DNA of 64,000 nt, taken from contig NZ_JACEHK010000018.1 of NCBI RefSeq assembly GCF_025377685.1, positions 58,800 to 122,799 on the forward strand. Reading direction: 5' to 3'. The notes beneath the pieces are model-generated. The model made no database searches, was not told the DNA's origin, and saw nothing but the letters and a program-made list of their open reading frames with translations. Shown here piece after piece: positions 38,533-48,238 of this stretch (the first letter of the stretch is position 1; each line of letters begins with the position of its first letter). A program made the translations under genes and the position numbers. This stretch comes from Anaerobacillus sp. CMMVII. GTDB lineage: Bacteria > Bacillota > Bacilli > Bacillales > Anaerobacillaceae.

Positions 38533-38575
38533 ATCATAAGCGAGTGTTGCAAATGCAGCAGTGAGATATATCACA
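38533..38575 (-). promoter_or_regulatory. Fnr class II promoter of the radical SAM gene
   Basis: Minus-strand TGTGATATATCTCACT (38575-38560), exact TGTGA-N6-TCACT, and -10 TATGAT (38538-38533), starting 29.5 bp from the box centre; 43 nt before the start codon. Confidence 0.78.
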
Positions 38576-38620
38576 TGAAATAAAGCGGATTGAGATATAA
38601 CAAACATTTGACACAAATTA

Positions 38621-38865
38621 AGAAAAGCGCAAGCGCCATAGGAAAAAGTGCAGTACTTTTCCCCTAGGTAGCCAAGGAACTTCCTCGGGTTACTTCTCTT
38701 CTCTGCTTTGCGACGAGTAACCGCAGGAGCAGCGACAAGCAAATGTTTTTCGAGGGGTTGGGCGGTGCTCCTGCGTCACTACGTTTACTCGTCGCAAAAC
38801 CTGCAATGAAGTAACTTCATTGATGTGTCTTGGAGCTAGACAGTTATTACGTTGAAATTTTATGC
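38621..38865. repeat. family A intergenic repeat, long copy
   Basis: AGAAAAGCGCAAGCGCC to GGAGCTAGACAGTTATTACG, with CGACGAGTAACCGCAGGAGC inside and its near complement GCTCCTGCG...ACTCGTCG later, so the inside also folds on itself. Second half nearly identical to 14270-14375. It separates the radical SAM promoter from the LpdD-like gene. Confidence 0.75.
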
Positions 38866-38917
38866 ATTCTTATCTTTCAAAAAAAAGAGGGATCTACAAT
38901 TAGATCCTCACTGTTTC

Positions 38918-39250
38918 TTAGACTCTACAAGGTACTGCTTTTTGGTCTGCCATTAAATTAAAAAATTTAGCCCACGTCTCGTTTACAAGACCTTCTATTT
39001 GTTCTTTTGTAGCATCATCTATATGAATGCCACCCAAGAGGACAATTTTTTGTTGGAAAGTATTGCACCAAACTTTAGCTAATTCAATAAATAAATCTTC
39101 TTCTTTATGATGTGGAAAACCGTAACTTATAATTTTCACTTCACTTTCCTCATAAGTGGCTATTACTACTGCACCAATATGTGGTGCGGTTCCACCAGAT
39201 ACAACTATTAGATTATCCTCGCCTACACGATTTAACTCACAACTGATCAT
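38918..39250 (-). CDS. LpdD-like small protein, 110 aa
   Basis: A soluble 110-aa protein with GGTAPHIGAVVIATYEE near residue 19 and FIELAKVWCNTFQQKIVLLGGIHIDDATKEQI. The GG-x-x-PHIGAV pattern recalls the LpdD-like family, described as chaperones for prenylated-flavin decarboxylases, but no UbiD/LpdC partner is in the window, so the name is tentative. It has an Fnr-type promoter of its own and is next to the radical SAM gene, which suggests a shared role, perhaps in cofactor handling under anoxia. Confidence 0.6.
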   Translation of the reverse strand: MISCELNRVGEDNLIVVSGGTAPHIGAVVIATYEESEVKIISYGFPHHKEEDLFIELAKVWCNTFQQKIVLLGGIHIDDATKEQIEGLVNETWAKFFNLMADQKAVPCRV

Positions 39251-39286
39251 CGTTTTTTCTCCCCCTATATCAGTGGATTTGAACTT

Positions 39287-39329
39287 ATCTTAACAAATTC
39301 AAATCTCAAATAATGTGAAGCACATCACA
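39287..39329 (-). promoter_or_regulatory. Fnr class II promoter of the LpdD-like gene
   Basis: TGTGAAGCACATCACA (39314-39329), exact TGTGA-N6-TCACA, with minus-strand -10 TAAGAT (39292-39287) starting 29.5 bp from the box centre. Confidence 0.72.
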
Positions 39330-39593
39330 GTAGGTTTTTTAATTACCAAATTGAATTTATCTGTTCTTGTAATTGACACAAATTGTTATTAGAATAGACC
39401 TAAAAAAGGATTTCCCTAATTGGTTACTATAATCTCGTGAAATTTTTACACATTAACTAAGTAGTTTATGGTATCGTTATTTCAGAAAGTAGATTTTTAC
39501 ACACTTCTTCGATTATTATTCTACTCGCTTGTGCTCTTAAAATAAGTGATTATTGTTACATAGTTACAATTAATTTAAAAAGGGGCTGAAATT

Positions 39594-40279
39594 ATGTCTA
39601 TTTCCAAGTTTCTAGATAGCATCCCTATTTTTTCAGTTTTACCAGAAGTTCAAAAACAACAATTATCAGAAATTATTCAGACAAAAAAAATGACAAAAGG
39701 TGAAGTGCTTTTTCACGAGTATGATACAGCGGAATCTATTTTTTTATAAACGAGGGAAAGGTACGCATTAGTAAAAGTACACCTGAAGGAAAAGAGATAT
39801 CCTTAAGCATTCGTCAGACTGGTGATATGTTTGCTGAGGTAGCACTTTTTTGTAAAGAAGGAAGTACGTACCCAGCAACAGCAATTTGTATTGAGAGTGG
39901 CTACGTATCTTATATAAAAAATGATGAATTAGAATCATTTTTACTACATCATCCTCAACTAGCTGTTTCCATGTTTAGGTTTGTTTCAGAAAGATTGCGT
40001 ATCTCCCAAACCACTTTAAGAGATATTGCTTTATATGGAAAATTTGGCGCATTAGCTGCAACTCTAGTTCGATTAGCTGAAGAATATGGCGAAGTTAACA
40101 ATGATAATGTTACGATAAAGTTAAAGCTTACCCATGAGGATCTCGGCAGTTTTTTTGGCGCGACTCGTGAGAGTGTTACCCGCTTAATGAATCAATTAAA
40201 ACAACAAGGAATTGTTTCAAAAAAGGATGGATATTTAGTTATTCATAATATGGACTTATTAAACGAATATATTAATTAA
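39594..40279 (+). pseudogene. Crp/Fnr-family regulator without C-terminal cysteines, frame-broken (1 shift)
   Basis: 228 aa once one T is restored in the T7 run 39739-39745 (ESIFFINEGKVRISK). Cyclic-nucleotide-binding-like domain, then a Crp helix-turn-helix (LTHEDLGSFFGATRESVTRLMNQL). It ends MDLLNEYIN and has no C-x2-C-x4-C tail, so unlike the two Fnr proteins it should not sense oxygen through a cluster; NO, redox or another ligand is possible. Start ATG after AAGGGG. It lies at the right part of the island and transcribes toward the putative small RNA. Confidence 0.8.
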
Positions 40280-40339
40280 GGGCCTCTTACCTAAACATAC
40301 TAGGTTAAATTAAAGTGCAATAACTGAGGACTATATTAT

Positions 40340-40575
40340 AAAAGGCTGTTTTCGCAAAGTTTGTTGCTTTCGTAAAAATCCCAAAAGCCGGATTTTTACA
40401 CAATATACTAAGAATTCACCACTAATTTAGTAAGTATTGCTCTTTTCTTAATTAATTTATTGGGTGATATCTTCATTTAAGGTATTTTTCCGATTATTTT
40501 AGTGTAAAAAAGCAACAAGTTTTTTTGTGCGACGAGTAACCGCAGGAGCAATGTTTACGAAAAGAGCCTTATAAA
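40340..40575 (+). repeat. dispersed repeat family C
   Basis: Shares AAGGCTGTTTTCG-AAA-TTTGTTGCTTT, ATTTATTG-GTGATATCTTCAT and the TTTTTCC-ATTATTTT segment with 60411-60610. The right end here is overwritten by CGACGAGTAACCGCAGGAGC, a piece of family A, followed by ATGTTTACGAAAAGAGCC. Fragments of the ends occur at 18712-18745, 25873-25915 and 46786-46880. Confidence 0.65.
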
Positions 40576-40654
40576 AAGAACTAAGGTCCTTCTCTTAGTT
40601 CTTTTTTGATATTCAAAAGATATTTTCGTAGACATTTTGGCTTAATTCTATAAA

Positions 40655-40766
40655 TAATCCATATTTCTGCACTTAACAACAAATGTTAGAAAAGATGCAC
40701 CTTAGACCTTGATATACCTTGTCATTTCTAGCTATTTTTAAAAGCAACAATCTTTGAGAAAACAGC
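40655..40766 (+). repeat. dispersed repeat family B, fullest copy
   Basis: AATAATCCATATTTCTGC, GTTAGAAAAGATGC, TAGACCTTGATATACC, TTGTCATTTCTAGCTATTTT and AAAGCAACAATCTTTGAG in order. It ends exactly where the terminator of the putative small RNA begins. Confidence 0.65.
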
Positions 40767-40802
40767 AAAAAAAAAAAAATGACGATCTGGGTTTCGTCAT
40801 TT
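40767..40802 (-). terminator. strong intrinsic terminator of candidate small RNA
   Basis: On the minus strand AAATGACGA, an 8-nt loop AACCCAGA, TCGTCATTT, then ten further T. The stem is a perfect 9 bp (40777-40785 with 40794-40802). No gene on this strand ends here. Confidence 0.88.
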
Positions 40803-41039
40803 CCTCTGTTCAAAAGATTGGGGGTCAAATGAACAAAAATACATTATTTCATGCATTTACACGTTATTAACATTGTTATTTGGCAACATTTTCGTTAGAT
40901 ATTCTAACCTTTTTCTATCTACTTATTTGCTTTGTTATATTAGATTGGTCTTGTTTATGAAAACTTTATTTATTAACGTTTTGGGCGAACATTAGATAAA
41001 TAATGGTCCGTTTCCATGTACCAAGAACCTTTATTGCTT
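40770..41039 (-). ncRNA. candidate Fnr-controlled small RNA, about 270 nt
   Basis: A transcript from the Fnr-type promoter at 41046-41088 to the terminator at 40767-40802 would contain no substantial reading frame. A C-rich motif GACCCCCAATC (complement of 40816-40826) lies shortly before the terminator stem; such motifs pair with Shine-Dalgarno sequences in Firmicute regulatory RNAs such as RoxS/RsaE. The only candidate peptide is 14 codons (METDHYLSNVRPKR, 40973-41017), with a weak AAAGG site. Expression is inferred, not shown. Confidence 0.6.
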
Positions 41040-41045
41040 ACCTTT

Positions 41046-41088
41046 ATCTTACAAGTAACTCAACATTGATTCTGTGAGAATCGTCACA
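41046..41088 (-). promoter_or_regulatory. Fnr class II promoter with no gene, candidate small RNA promoter
   Basis: TGTGAGAATCGTCACA (41073-41088), perfect TGTGA-N6-TCACA. On the minus strand a -10 TAAGAT (41051-41046) starts 29.5 bp from the centre, identical in hexamer and spacing to the promoter of the LpdD-like gene. On the plus strand the best -10 is a poorer TATTTT at 41111. Confidence 0.7.
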
Positions 41089-41352
41089 TAACGACAGGAG
41101 GTAGTGTGACTATTTTGTGAATTATTTTCAGATATAGCTTAGGCGCCTAGAACTAGACATTAACTACAAATAACGTTATTACATAACATTTTATGTGAAA
41201 ACAAGCTTTCTTAAAGATTGTTGCTATTAGCTTTTGGTCGTCGCTAAGCGGATATTTGGCTCAAAAAGCAAAATATTTACGAAAACAACTATTACGAAAT
41301 CGCAACAACTCGTTCAGGTCAACACCATTCTAATATAAGATTTTTACTTAAA

Positions 41353-41396
41353 GAAAAAAAAGAGTGGCTATTCCAACGCAAAATAGATAGCCCCTC
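41353..41396 (-). terminator. terminator of argF and the arginine operon
   Basis: GAGTGGCTAT/ATAGCCCCTC stem with one mismatch (41362-41371 with 41387-41396), followed on the minus strand by TTTTTTTTC. Confidence 0.7.
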
Positions 41397-41409
41397 ATTT
41401 TTTTATTAT

Positions 41410-42381
41410 TTAATTTCCGATTAACGCAACCAGGATTGCTTTTTGTACATGTAGGCGATTTTCTGCTTGATCAAAAATAAATGAGTGATTTCCATCAATG
41501 ATCCCAGCGGAAACTTCCTCTCCACGGTGAGCTGGCAAGCAATGTAAGAACATGTAATCAGGTTTCGCATATGTCATTAACGAATCATTCACTTGAAATA
41601 ACTTAAAATCTTCAAGTCTCTTAGCTGTCTCCTCTTCGTAGCCCATACTCGTCCATACATCAGTATAAACTACATCTGCACCACGAACTGCCTCAATCGG
41701 GTCATTTGTTAACATGAACTGAGATCCCGTTTCTATGGATATTGCCTCAATTTCTTTGACGATCCATTCCTTTGGTTCATATCCCTTTGGCGTGGCAATA
41801 GCAATGTCGATTCCAACTTTTGCACAAGCAATTAATAACGAATGGGCAACATTATTTCCATCACCAACGTATACTGCCTTCAGTCCATTAAAGGTTTTCT
41901 TCACTTCCAAAATTGTTAAGATATCGGCTAGAGCTTGACAAGGGTGGAAATCATCTGTTAATGCATTAATAACAGGGACCGTTGAATAGTGTGCCAATTC
42001 CTCAATGATTTCATGCCCATGTGTTCGAATCATAATTCCATCTACGTATCTTGAAAGAACTTGAGCAGTATCTGAAATTGGTTCACCTCTTCCAAGCTGC
42101 GAATCCTTTGAACTTAAAAATAACGCAGATCCACCCAATTGTGTCATCCCTACCTCAAAAGAAACCCTTGTTCTTGTAGAGGATTTCTCAAAAATCATTG
42201 CTAGAGTTTTCCCCATTAAAAGTTGGTGTGGAACACCTTCCTTTTGATAGTTTTTTAAAGTTAATGAAAAATCTAAAAGTTCCTTTATTTCAGTTGATGA
42301 ATAATCGAGCAGCGTAAGAAAATGCTTCCCTTTGTATTTTTTTAAATGAAGTCCTGATTCGAGTACCGACATGACAGTCAA
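41410..42381 (-). CDS. argF: ornithine carbamoyltransferase
   Basis: Joins carbamoyl phosphate and ornithine to citrulline, 323 aa, intact. Carbamoyl-phosphate motif SSTRTRVSFE, HPCQALAD, and ornithine-site HCLPAHRGEEV are all present. Last gene of argCJBD-carAB-argF. A TTG at 42381 has AAGGATG at suitable distance; an ATG three codons later is the alternative. In B. subtilis yjzC follows argF directly; here the downstream side opens into the anaerobic island. Confidence 0.95.
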   Translation of the reverse strand: MTVMSVLESGLHLKKYKGKHFLTLLDYSSTEIKELLDFSLTLKNYQKEGVPHQLLMGKTLAMIFEKSSTRTRVSFEVGMTQLGGSALFLSSKDSQLGRGEPISDTAQVLSRYVDGIMIRTHGHEIIEELAHYSTVPVINALTDDFHPCQALADILTILEVKKTFNGLKAVYVGDGNNVAHSLLIACAKVGIDIAIATPKGYEPKEWIVKEIEAISIETGSQFMLTNDPIEAVRGADVVYTDVWTSMGYEEETAKRLEDFKLFQVNDSLMTYAKPDYMFLHCLPAHRGEEVSAGIIDGNHSFIFDQAENRLHVQKAILVALIGN

Positions 42382-42469
42382 GTTCTACACATCCTTTTTC
42401 AATAAATTATCTATGGCTCTTCTTTCTCATCCTAAAAAGTAAAACTTTATACAAAAAAAGTGCTTATTT

Positions 42470-45400
42470 TTAAACTGATGGACATTTAGCATTTTGATAT
42501 TTAGCTAACCAATGATTAATAGAGTTAACAGTGTAGTTTTCATTTTTTAGACTATTAATCATAAAAGTAAAAGTTGAAAGTTCTGATACTACTGGTAAGC
42601 GATTCTTCAAGGTTTCTTTTCGTCTTAGTTTACTTGTCGCATCATTAATTTCAACACTTACATAACAAACACTATTGTCATTAGTAACCCACTCTTCGAA
42701 AGCACAGGTAGATTCGTCAACTACCTCGAAACCAAGTTGCTGCAACAACGGTATTAGAGAGGTAAATTCTAGCTGCTGACTAGCACCAATCTCAGCAAAT
42801 ATTGTTCCTTTTTTCTGGAACATTTGTGGAATGTCTCTTTCACCCCAGACAAAAGCTTTTCGAAACGCTTCTTCAACCTTATCGCTAATTGATATGAGTT
42901 CACCCGTTGACTTCATTTCTGCTTCTAATTTCGGATCTAGATCCGGTAGTTTAGAATATGAAAATACCGGCGCCTTTACAGTAAAATATGGTGGTTCCTC
43001 TTGATACCCTAACGTGTCAATTAAATTAACTAGTTTTTCATCCATTAACAACTTAATTGTATGACCAATCATGTTCATTCCCGTAACTTTACTTAAGATA
43101 GGCACAGTCCTTGATGCACGGGGGTTAACTTCCAATACAAAGACCTTCTCTTTAAAAATGACAAACTGAATATTAAAGACCCCTTTAAAGTTCATGCCAT
43201 TTGCTATCCGTTTTGTATAGTCTATAATTGTTTCTTTATGAACATCTTTCACATTTAGTGGTGGAATGACAGAGATGCTATCACCTGAGTGAACACCAGC
43301 TCTTTCAATATGTTGAAACATACCAGGAACGACTACATCTTTCCCGTCTGTTAGTGCATCCACTTCTACTTCCATTCCTGGATAAAATGCATCTAGTAAA
43401 ATAGGAAACAATGGTGAGTTCAATTCATCGTTAAGATATTCAACCATTTCTTCACGAGTGTGGAAAACCATCATCCCTTGCCCACCAATTACGTACGAAG
43501 GACGAATTAAGACCGGAAACCCGATTTCCTCAGCTTTGACAAGTAAGTCAACTTCATGAAAAGCCGTAACTCCTGGTATATGTGGTACATTTACTTCCTG
43601 CATGAATTTGTAAAAACGATCTCTGTCCTCTAATTTATCAATTGTGTCATGATTCGTTCCTAGAAGCGGTACACCAGCAGCCTCTAAGTCTTTCACTAAT
43701 GATATCGACGTTTGGCCACCTAACTGAACGATTACACCATCGGCCTTTTCAAGCTCGATGATATTTAGAACGTCTTCTGTTGTGATTGGCTCAAAGTAGA
43801 GTCGATCCGCAATCTCATAATCAGTACTTACTGTTTCAGGATTATTATTAATTAAAATAGCCTCATAATTTAGTTGTTTTAATGCTAGAACTCCATGAAC
43901 AGAACAATAATCAAATTCAATCCCTTGCCCAATTCGAATTGGACCAGAACCGATAATAATGATTTTATTCTTTGCTGTCTCAGTTTCTACGTCCTGTTCA
44001 CCCGACCAGCTTGAGTAATAATATGCAGTATTTGCAATAAATTCTCCCGCACAGGTATCAACCATTTTATATGATGGGGTAATGTTAAATTCATGGCGCT
44101 TCTTGCGAAGGTCATCTAACGTAACATTCCAAACAGATGCTAACCATTCATCTGAAAAGCCATGTATTTTTAAATCTGCTAACTCATCTTTTGTAATAGT
44201 TCCATAGCTGAGTTTTTGGGCATACTGTTCCTGTTCGACTAAGAACTTCCAGCTATCCAAGTAAAAATAATTAATATTAGTTTGGTAGTGAACTTCCTCT
44301 GTTGATACTCCACGACGTAATAGTTCTAAGATTGCAAAAAAGCGAAGGTCATCAGCTTCTTTAACACTCTTCCATAACTTTTCTTGAGTTACTTTCTTCA
44401 GCGATTTCATTTCTAAGCCTACGATTCCTTTAATATCTAATGAACGAACGGCTTTTTGGAAGGCTGACTCTAAATTTCTTTCAATAGCCATTACTTCACC
44501 AGTTGCCTTCATTTGTGTCCCTAATTTGCGGTTTGCGTGCGGAAATTTATCGAATGGCCAACGTGGGAACTTAACCACACAATAGTCTAAAGCCGGTTCA
44601 AAACTAGCATACGTATGACCAGTTACTGGGTTTAAAAGCTCGTGTAAATGGTAACCTAAGCTCAATTTTGCTGCAATTCGAGCAATTGGGTAGCCTGTTG
44701 CCTTTGATGCCAAGGCGCTAGAACGACTAACACGTGGATTTACTTCAATTAAATAATATTGTTTACTGTATGGGTCTAAGGCAAATTGGATATTACACCC
44801 ACCAACAATCCCTAGAGCTCGAATGATCTTACGGAAACTGAGCGAAGCATTTGATATTCAACATCTGTTAAGGTCTGCGAAGGTGCCACGACAATCGAAT
44901 CTCCGGTGTGAATTCCTACTGGATCGATGTTCTCCATATTACAAATCGTAATGCATGTGCCGTTGGCATCTCTCATAACCTCGTATTCTATTTCTTTAAA
45001 GCCGGCAATACTTTGCTCAATTAAGCACTGATTGATTGGACTTGCACTAAGTCCGCCTTTGACAACTTTTTTTAGTGAAGACTCGTCGTCAACTATTCCA
45101 CCGCCTGCTCCTCCTAATGTATAAGCGGGGCGAACGATGATTGGATAACCAACGCTGTTTGCAAAGTTAAGCGCATCTTCAACAGTCTCAACTATTTCAC
45201 TTTCAGGAACAGGTTCACCTAATTGATGCATAAGGGTCCGGAACTCTTCACGATCCTCCCCCTTCATAATCGATTCGATCGGTGTGCCTAAAAGGGGTAC
45301 ACCATATTTATCTAAAATACCTTCCTTGTGTAAAGATAACGCTAAATTTAAACCAGTTTGCCCACCTAAAGTCGCTAAAATCCCATCAGGTTTCTCTTTT

Positions 45401-45636
45401 AGGATAATTTTTTCAACACTTTCTACCGTCAATGGTTCAAAATATACAACATCAGCACACGCATCATCCGTCATAACTGTTGCAGGGTTATTATTAATTA
45501 GGATTACTTTGCACCCCTCTTCTTTTAAAGCAAGACAAGCTTGAGTACCTGCATAATCGAATTCAGCTGCTTGCCCAATCACAATTGGACCAGAGCCAAT
45601 CACCAAAATTTTGTTAATGTCTTGACGTTTAGGCAT
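42470..45636 (-). pseudogene. carB: carbamoyl-phosphate synthase large subunit, arginine-specific, frame-broken (1 shift)
   Basis: Makes carbamoyl phosphate from bicarbonate, ATP and ammonia delivered by CarA. 1055 aa after restoring one base near 44828, so that SVSV is followed by [15 protein letters not shown]. Two ATP-grasp halves, each starting with a GSGPI-IGQ motif ([20 protein letters not shown] and IIIGSGPIRIGQGIEFDY), and a C-terminal MGS-like domain. The start overlaps the carA stop by 8 nt (ATGCCTAA). The position in the arg operon marks it as the arginine-repressed enzyme; the break is probably a sequencing error. Confidence 0.93.
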
Positions 45637-46705
45637 ATACTTTTTCTCTCCTCTTACTACTCATATCCGTTAGGAAATGTAAAAATAGTTCTTCTGAATC
45701 TGAAGGTCCAGGATGGGCCTCTGGATGAAATTGTACAGACGTAATTGGGTAAAGATTGTGCGACATTCTTCTATTGATTGATCGTTGATATTTATATAAA
45801 GAGGCGTAAACCCTGTTTTCTTTAAACTTTCTTCTGTTACAACGTAACTATGATTTTGCGACGTAATATATACTTTCTTCGAAACTATGTTTTGAACAGG
45901 TTGATTTGCTCCTCGATGTCCGAAGCGAAGCTTCTGAGTATCACCACCAAATGCAAGAGCCAAAAGCTGATGTCCTAAACAAATCCCCATAGTCGGGTAG
46001 GTGGTTGCTAACCGTTTAATTTGCCCGGTTAAACTTAGAAGTTTTTTGGGATTTCCAGGACCATTTGACAAGAGAAGCCCATCTGGTTTTAAACAATTAA
46101 TTGTTTTTTCATCTGTATTATACGGGACAACAGTTACTTTGCAGCCTAATTTTAGTAGTGTTGTTAAAATTGATTTTTTAAAACCAAAATCGATTAAGAC
46201 AACATGGTATTCCCCTTCTCCAAACGTTTCAATTTTCGATGTAGAAACTTCTTCAACTATATTTCTAGTTCCAATCATTTGTTTTGTGCTAAAATCTATT
46301 TTTTCGACATCAGTCGTGATAATTGCACCCATATCACCTAACTCGCGAATACGCTTTACAACCGCTCTAGTATCAACTCCTACTAGAATTGGAATAGAAT
46401 TACTTTCGGCGTAGTTTTTTAGGGAGCTAGTAGCTTGGTAATGGTAGGCTTGGTTTCGGCAGCCTTGCATAATTAAGGCAGAAGCTTGTGGAACTATGCT
46501 TTCTTGGTCGTCACCGTTATACCATAGTTTCCAATTAGTGGATAAGTGAAAACAACCATTTGACCTCTAAAGGACGGATCAGTAACCACTTCCTCATATC
46601 CAGTCATTCCTGTAAAAAACACAACCTCACCATATACTTCTTGTTCGGTTCCTAATAACTCACCTTCAAAAATTCACCTGTTGATAATACTAAATAGCCC
46701 TTCAC
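45629..46705 (-). pseudogene. carA: carbamoyl-phosphate synthase small subunit, arginine-specific, frame-broken (3 shifts)
   Basis: Glutamine amidotransferase subunit, 359 aa when reconstructed from GTG 46705 ([12 protein letters not shown]) to the stop at 45629-45631. Class I amidotransferase motifs: nucleophile GICLGHQLLALAFGG and the His-Glu pair in VQFHPEAHPGPSDS. Missing bases are inferred near 46668-46672 (T5 run read as coding), 46517 (YGI-NGDDQE) and 45767 (SIEE-MSHNLYP). Three breaks in one kilobase contrast with intact argB, argC and argF. Confidence 0.88.
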
Positions 46706-46785
46706 TTTCCTTCCCCCTCTATTTAAAAGACGAGTAAAAATCATCTCTGTTGTATTTTTATTCATAAAACCTCAAAAAAACAATC

Positions 46786-46985
46786 CATTTATAAGGCTCT
46801 TTTGTTAACGTTTTACGCCTGCAGTTACTCGTTGCACATATTACCTCATATTCACGGCTCTTCTCGTAAACTTTTTGGCTTTGTGGAAATTATTTCAATG
46901 TATAGTAGATTGTTAGAAAAGATGCTCCTGATATATCATATCATTTCTGGCTATTTTAAAAGCAACAACCTTTAAGAAAACACCT
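46786..46985. repeat. repeat-filled gap inside the arg operon (families C and B)
   Basis: The 296-nt gap between argD and carA holds TATAAGGCTCTTTTGTTAACG and GGCTCTTCTCGTAAACTTTTTGG (family C ends) and then GTTAGAAAAGATGC with GATATATCATATCATTTCTGG and TTTTAAAAGCAACAA (family B, 46895-46985). No gene or terminator is evident. Confidence 0.6.
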
Positions 46986-47001
46986 ATATTCAAAGAGAAA
47001 C

Positions 47002-48145
47002 CTATACAAATACAGCCAAATCTAGGGCAATCATCTCAACCGCTTGATCTAATTCAGCAAAGCTGACTGTTAATGGTGGTAAGAGTCGTAATACATTTGA
47101 TCCTGCATTTAAGACTAATAAGCCTTTATCCCTTAATGAGGATATGAAAGTACTAACATCTTGATGACACTCAATCCCTACCATAAGCCCTTTGCCTCGA
47201 ATTTCCTTAACAGTTGGTGCTGATTTTAGTGCTGTTTGTAGGCTTGATAAAAATATGCACCTTTTTCTTCAACTTCTGCTAAGAAATTTTCCTCGAAGAT
47301 GATTTCAGTTGTCGCACTTGCTGCTGCCATAGCTAAAGGGTTACCACCAAATGTTGAACCGTGACTCCCTGGGCCAAATGCTTCAATTAGGTGCTTATTA
47401 CCAATAAGAGCCCCCACAGGAAAACCATTTCCTAATCCTTTAGCAACTGTAATGATATCAGGTGACATATTGTAATGCTGATAACCAAACGCCTTACCGG
47501 TTCGGCCAATTCCCGTTTGCACTTCATCGACAACAACTAAAAAATCATGTTTTTGTTTAACTCATTGATAGTTTCAATAAATTCATTGGTTGCTATGCGA
47601 ACGCCACCTTCACCTTGAATAACCTCAAGGAAAATTGCTGCTACTTGATCATCTACCACTGCTTTTAATGCCTCACAATCGTTATATGGAACATATGAAA
47701 ATCCTTCTAATAATGGTGTAAAACCTTTGTGGATTTTGTCTTGTCCAGTTGCTGATAAACTTCCCATGGTTCTCCCATGAAACGATTGAAAAAAAGTGAT
47801 AATGTTCGTTTTTTTAGTTGCTTTTCTTACTAACTTTATCGCCGCTTCATTTGCCTCTGTCCCACTGTTACAAAAAAATACTGCATCACCAGTAGAGTTC
47901 TCGACTAATTGTTTAGCTACCGCCTCTTGACCTTCTATATGAAATAGATTAGAAACATGAACTACTTGATCTAATTGTTTTTTTATCGCATCATTAACCT
48001 TAGGATGGCAGTGGCCGAGATTGCAAACGGCAATCCCCGCTACGAAATCTAAATAGGCCTGACCATGCTTATCAATAATTGTTGTTCCTTTAGCTTCAGC
48101 AACTTTAAGTGGCCATTTATTATAGGTAGGAAATAAATAACTCAT
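47002..48145 (-). pseudogene. argD: acetylornithine aminotransferase, frame-broken (2 shifts)
   Basis: PLP enzyme that converts N-acetylglutamate semialdehyde to N-acetylornithine, 381 aa when reconstructed. Motifs: [35 protein letters not shown] and the PLP-binding lysine in [15 protein letters not shown]. Missing bases are inferred at about 47557 ([18 protein letters not shown]) and 47230 ([17 protein letters not shown]). Start ATG with AGAGGGTG. Lies between argB and carA. Confidence 0.9.
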
Positions 48146-48175
48146 TGAAACACCCTCTTTTTAGTATTGAGTACG

Positions 48176-48238
48176 GAGTTTTGAGTTTCATAACTTTGCT
48201 AAGAAGATAACCATGTCTTATCTCATAACTCAAAACTC
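48176..48238. repeat. inverted GAGTTTTGAGT words between argD and argB
   Basis: GAGTTTTGAGT (48176-48186) and its complement ACTCAAAACTC (48228-48238), 11 bp each, can pair. The right arm is inside the last codons of argB. Confidence 0.7.

Noticed and set aside
38530..38742. Open frame of 70 codons on the minus strand
   Set aside because: It spans the radical SAM promoter and a family A repeat; no ribosome binding site.
41105..41130. Plus-strand transcript from the orphan Fnr box
   Set aside because: The -10 (TATTTT) is poorer and off the common spacing, and no gene follows on that strand.
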